From positions 3,038,001 to 3,102,000 of the forward strand of contig OY970298.1 in the NCBI GenBank assembly GCA_963716215.1: DNA of 64,000 nucleotides, given 5' to 3'. A program made the position numbers and the translations under genes. The DNA comes from JACVRW01 sp963716215. GTDB lineage: Bacteria; Actinomycetota; Thermoleophilia; Solirubrobacterales; Thermoleophilaceae. Below are positions 63,610 to 64,000 of this stretch, piece after piece (the first letter of the stretch is position 1; every line of letters starts with the position of its first letter). The notes beneath the pieces are model-generated. The model ran no database searches, had not been told where the DNA came from, and saw only the letters and a list, made by a program, of their open reading frames with translations.

Positions 63610-64000
63610 CCGCGTCTGGGTCGACGAGCCAGCTGCCGCCGCAGGCGATCACCTGCTCAAGCGCCAGATACGCGTCGATGTCACCTGGGGTTATCCCGCC
63701 GGTCGGGACGAAGCGCATGTCCCCGAAGGGCCCGCTCAGCGCGCGTAGGGCCGCCACGCCGCCGCTCGCCTCGGCTGGGAAGAACTTCACCGTGTCGATT
63801 CCGAGCTCGATCGCCGCCTGCAGATCGCTCGGGGTGCAGACGCCCGGGATGATCGGCAGCTCCAGGCCGCGCGCCTCGTGCACGACCGCGGGGCTGAGAC
63901 CCGGGGAGATGGCGAAGTCGACCCCGCAGTCGGCGGCGACCTCGACGTCGGCGGGCGAGATCACCGTTCCGGCCCCCAGGAGCAGCTCCGGGTAGGCCGC
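63584..64000 (-). CDS. eda: KDPG/KHG aldolase (Eda), C-terminal part (cut by window edge)
   Basis: Class I aldolase for 2-keto-3-deoxy-6-phosphogluconate or a relative. The visible 138 residues include the start of the barrel at LLLGAGTVISPADVEVAADC, DFAISPGLSPAVVHEARGLE, PIIPGVCTPSDLQAAIELGI with the Schiff-base Lys in DTVKFFPAEASGGVAALRAL, and RFVPTGGITPGDIDAYLALE. The N-terminal catalytic Glu is outside. Convergent with the SDR but functionally linked to the PfkB kinase. Confidence 0.92.
   Translation of the reverse strand, partial: AAYPELLLGAGTVISPADVEVAADCGVDFAISPGLSPAVVHEARGLELPIIPGVCTPSDLQAAIELGIDTVKFFPAEASGGVAALRALSGPFGDMRFVPTGGITPGDIDAYLALEQVIACGGSWLVDPDAVRRVTGVR

Overview
The window is a contiguous piece of a high-GC actinobacterial chromosome. 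The gene content points to the class Thermoleophilia (Solirubrobacterales/Conexibacter type), though this is an inference from protein style and not a phylogenetic test. Supporting signs are the very high GC, dense operons with GTGA/ATGA start-stop overlaps, an mraZ-rsmH-ftsL-ftsI cell-division cluster, a secreted protein of the Solirubrobacter-type (3116-3667), a Tad pilus block, and Ycf46-like, GlxA-like and SSI-like proteins.

Layout. 1-2886: start of the dcw cluster (ftsI, ftsL, rsmH, mraZ, minus strand) with MraZ-type operator boxes. 3679-6595: tadC, tadB, tadA. 6744-12459: a cell-surface glycan locus (CslA-like GT2, GlxA-like radical copper oxidase, DUF6636 protein, divergent GH6 enzyme). 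12459-22365: cupin, GST, two tandem Ku genes, a PLP enzyme, oligoendopeptidase F, a methyltransferase, an M20 peptidase, a Ycf46-like AAA ATPase, a cell-wall hydrolase behind a c-di-AMP riboswitch, and a small membrane protein. 22391-28450: SDR, SSI-like lipoprotein, Lon, OsmC, RpiA, sigma/anti-sigma pair. 28509-30345: a lower-GC pair of orphan genes. 30371-35336: CpaB-like protein with a two-component system, then a large LuxR regulator. 35621-44674: secreted NHL-repeat protein, anti-sigma-like protein, M4-type metalloprotease, a hydrolase/FAD-oxidase fusion, ECF sigma factor, an unknown protein, and a PHM-like copper monooxygenase fused to a cupredoxin. 44677-51692: a Rho-like paralogue, then an operon running nitroreductase, glpD, folP, metallophosphoesterase, cyclic 2,3-diphosphoglycerate synthetase, 2-phosphoglycerate kinase. 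51727-54888: SDR, methyltransferase, flavin-binding protein, lipoprotein, tRNA-Glu(CUC). 54938-64000: a catabolic cluster with a sulfonate/nitrate-type ABC transporter (two different permeases), a threonine-synthase-like PLP enzyme, a cyclase-family hydrolase, a KDG-kinase-like PfkB kinase, an SDR and a KDPG-aldolase, marked by two copies of one palindromic operator.

The most notable systems are the putative cyclic 2,3-diphosphoglycerate pathway (known best from methanogens), the unassigned catabolic cluster, the CslA/GlxA/GH6 glycan locus, and three unusual fusion or degenerate proteins (pseudo-hydrolase/FAD oxidase, PHM-cupredoxin, truncated Rho).

A caution about sequence quality: at least eight genes need one or more single-base frame corrections, many of them at G or C runs, and concentrated at 4.1-4.7 kb and 44.8-49.1 kb. 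Conserved motifs survive on both sides of each break, so consensus errors are more likely than decay. Coordinates for those genes cover the whole reconstructed gene.
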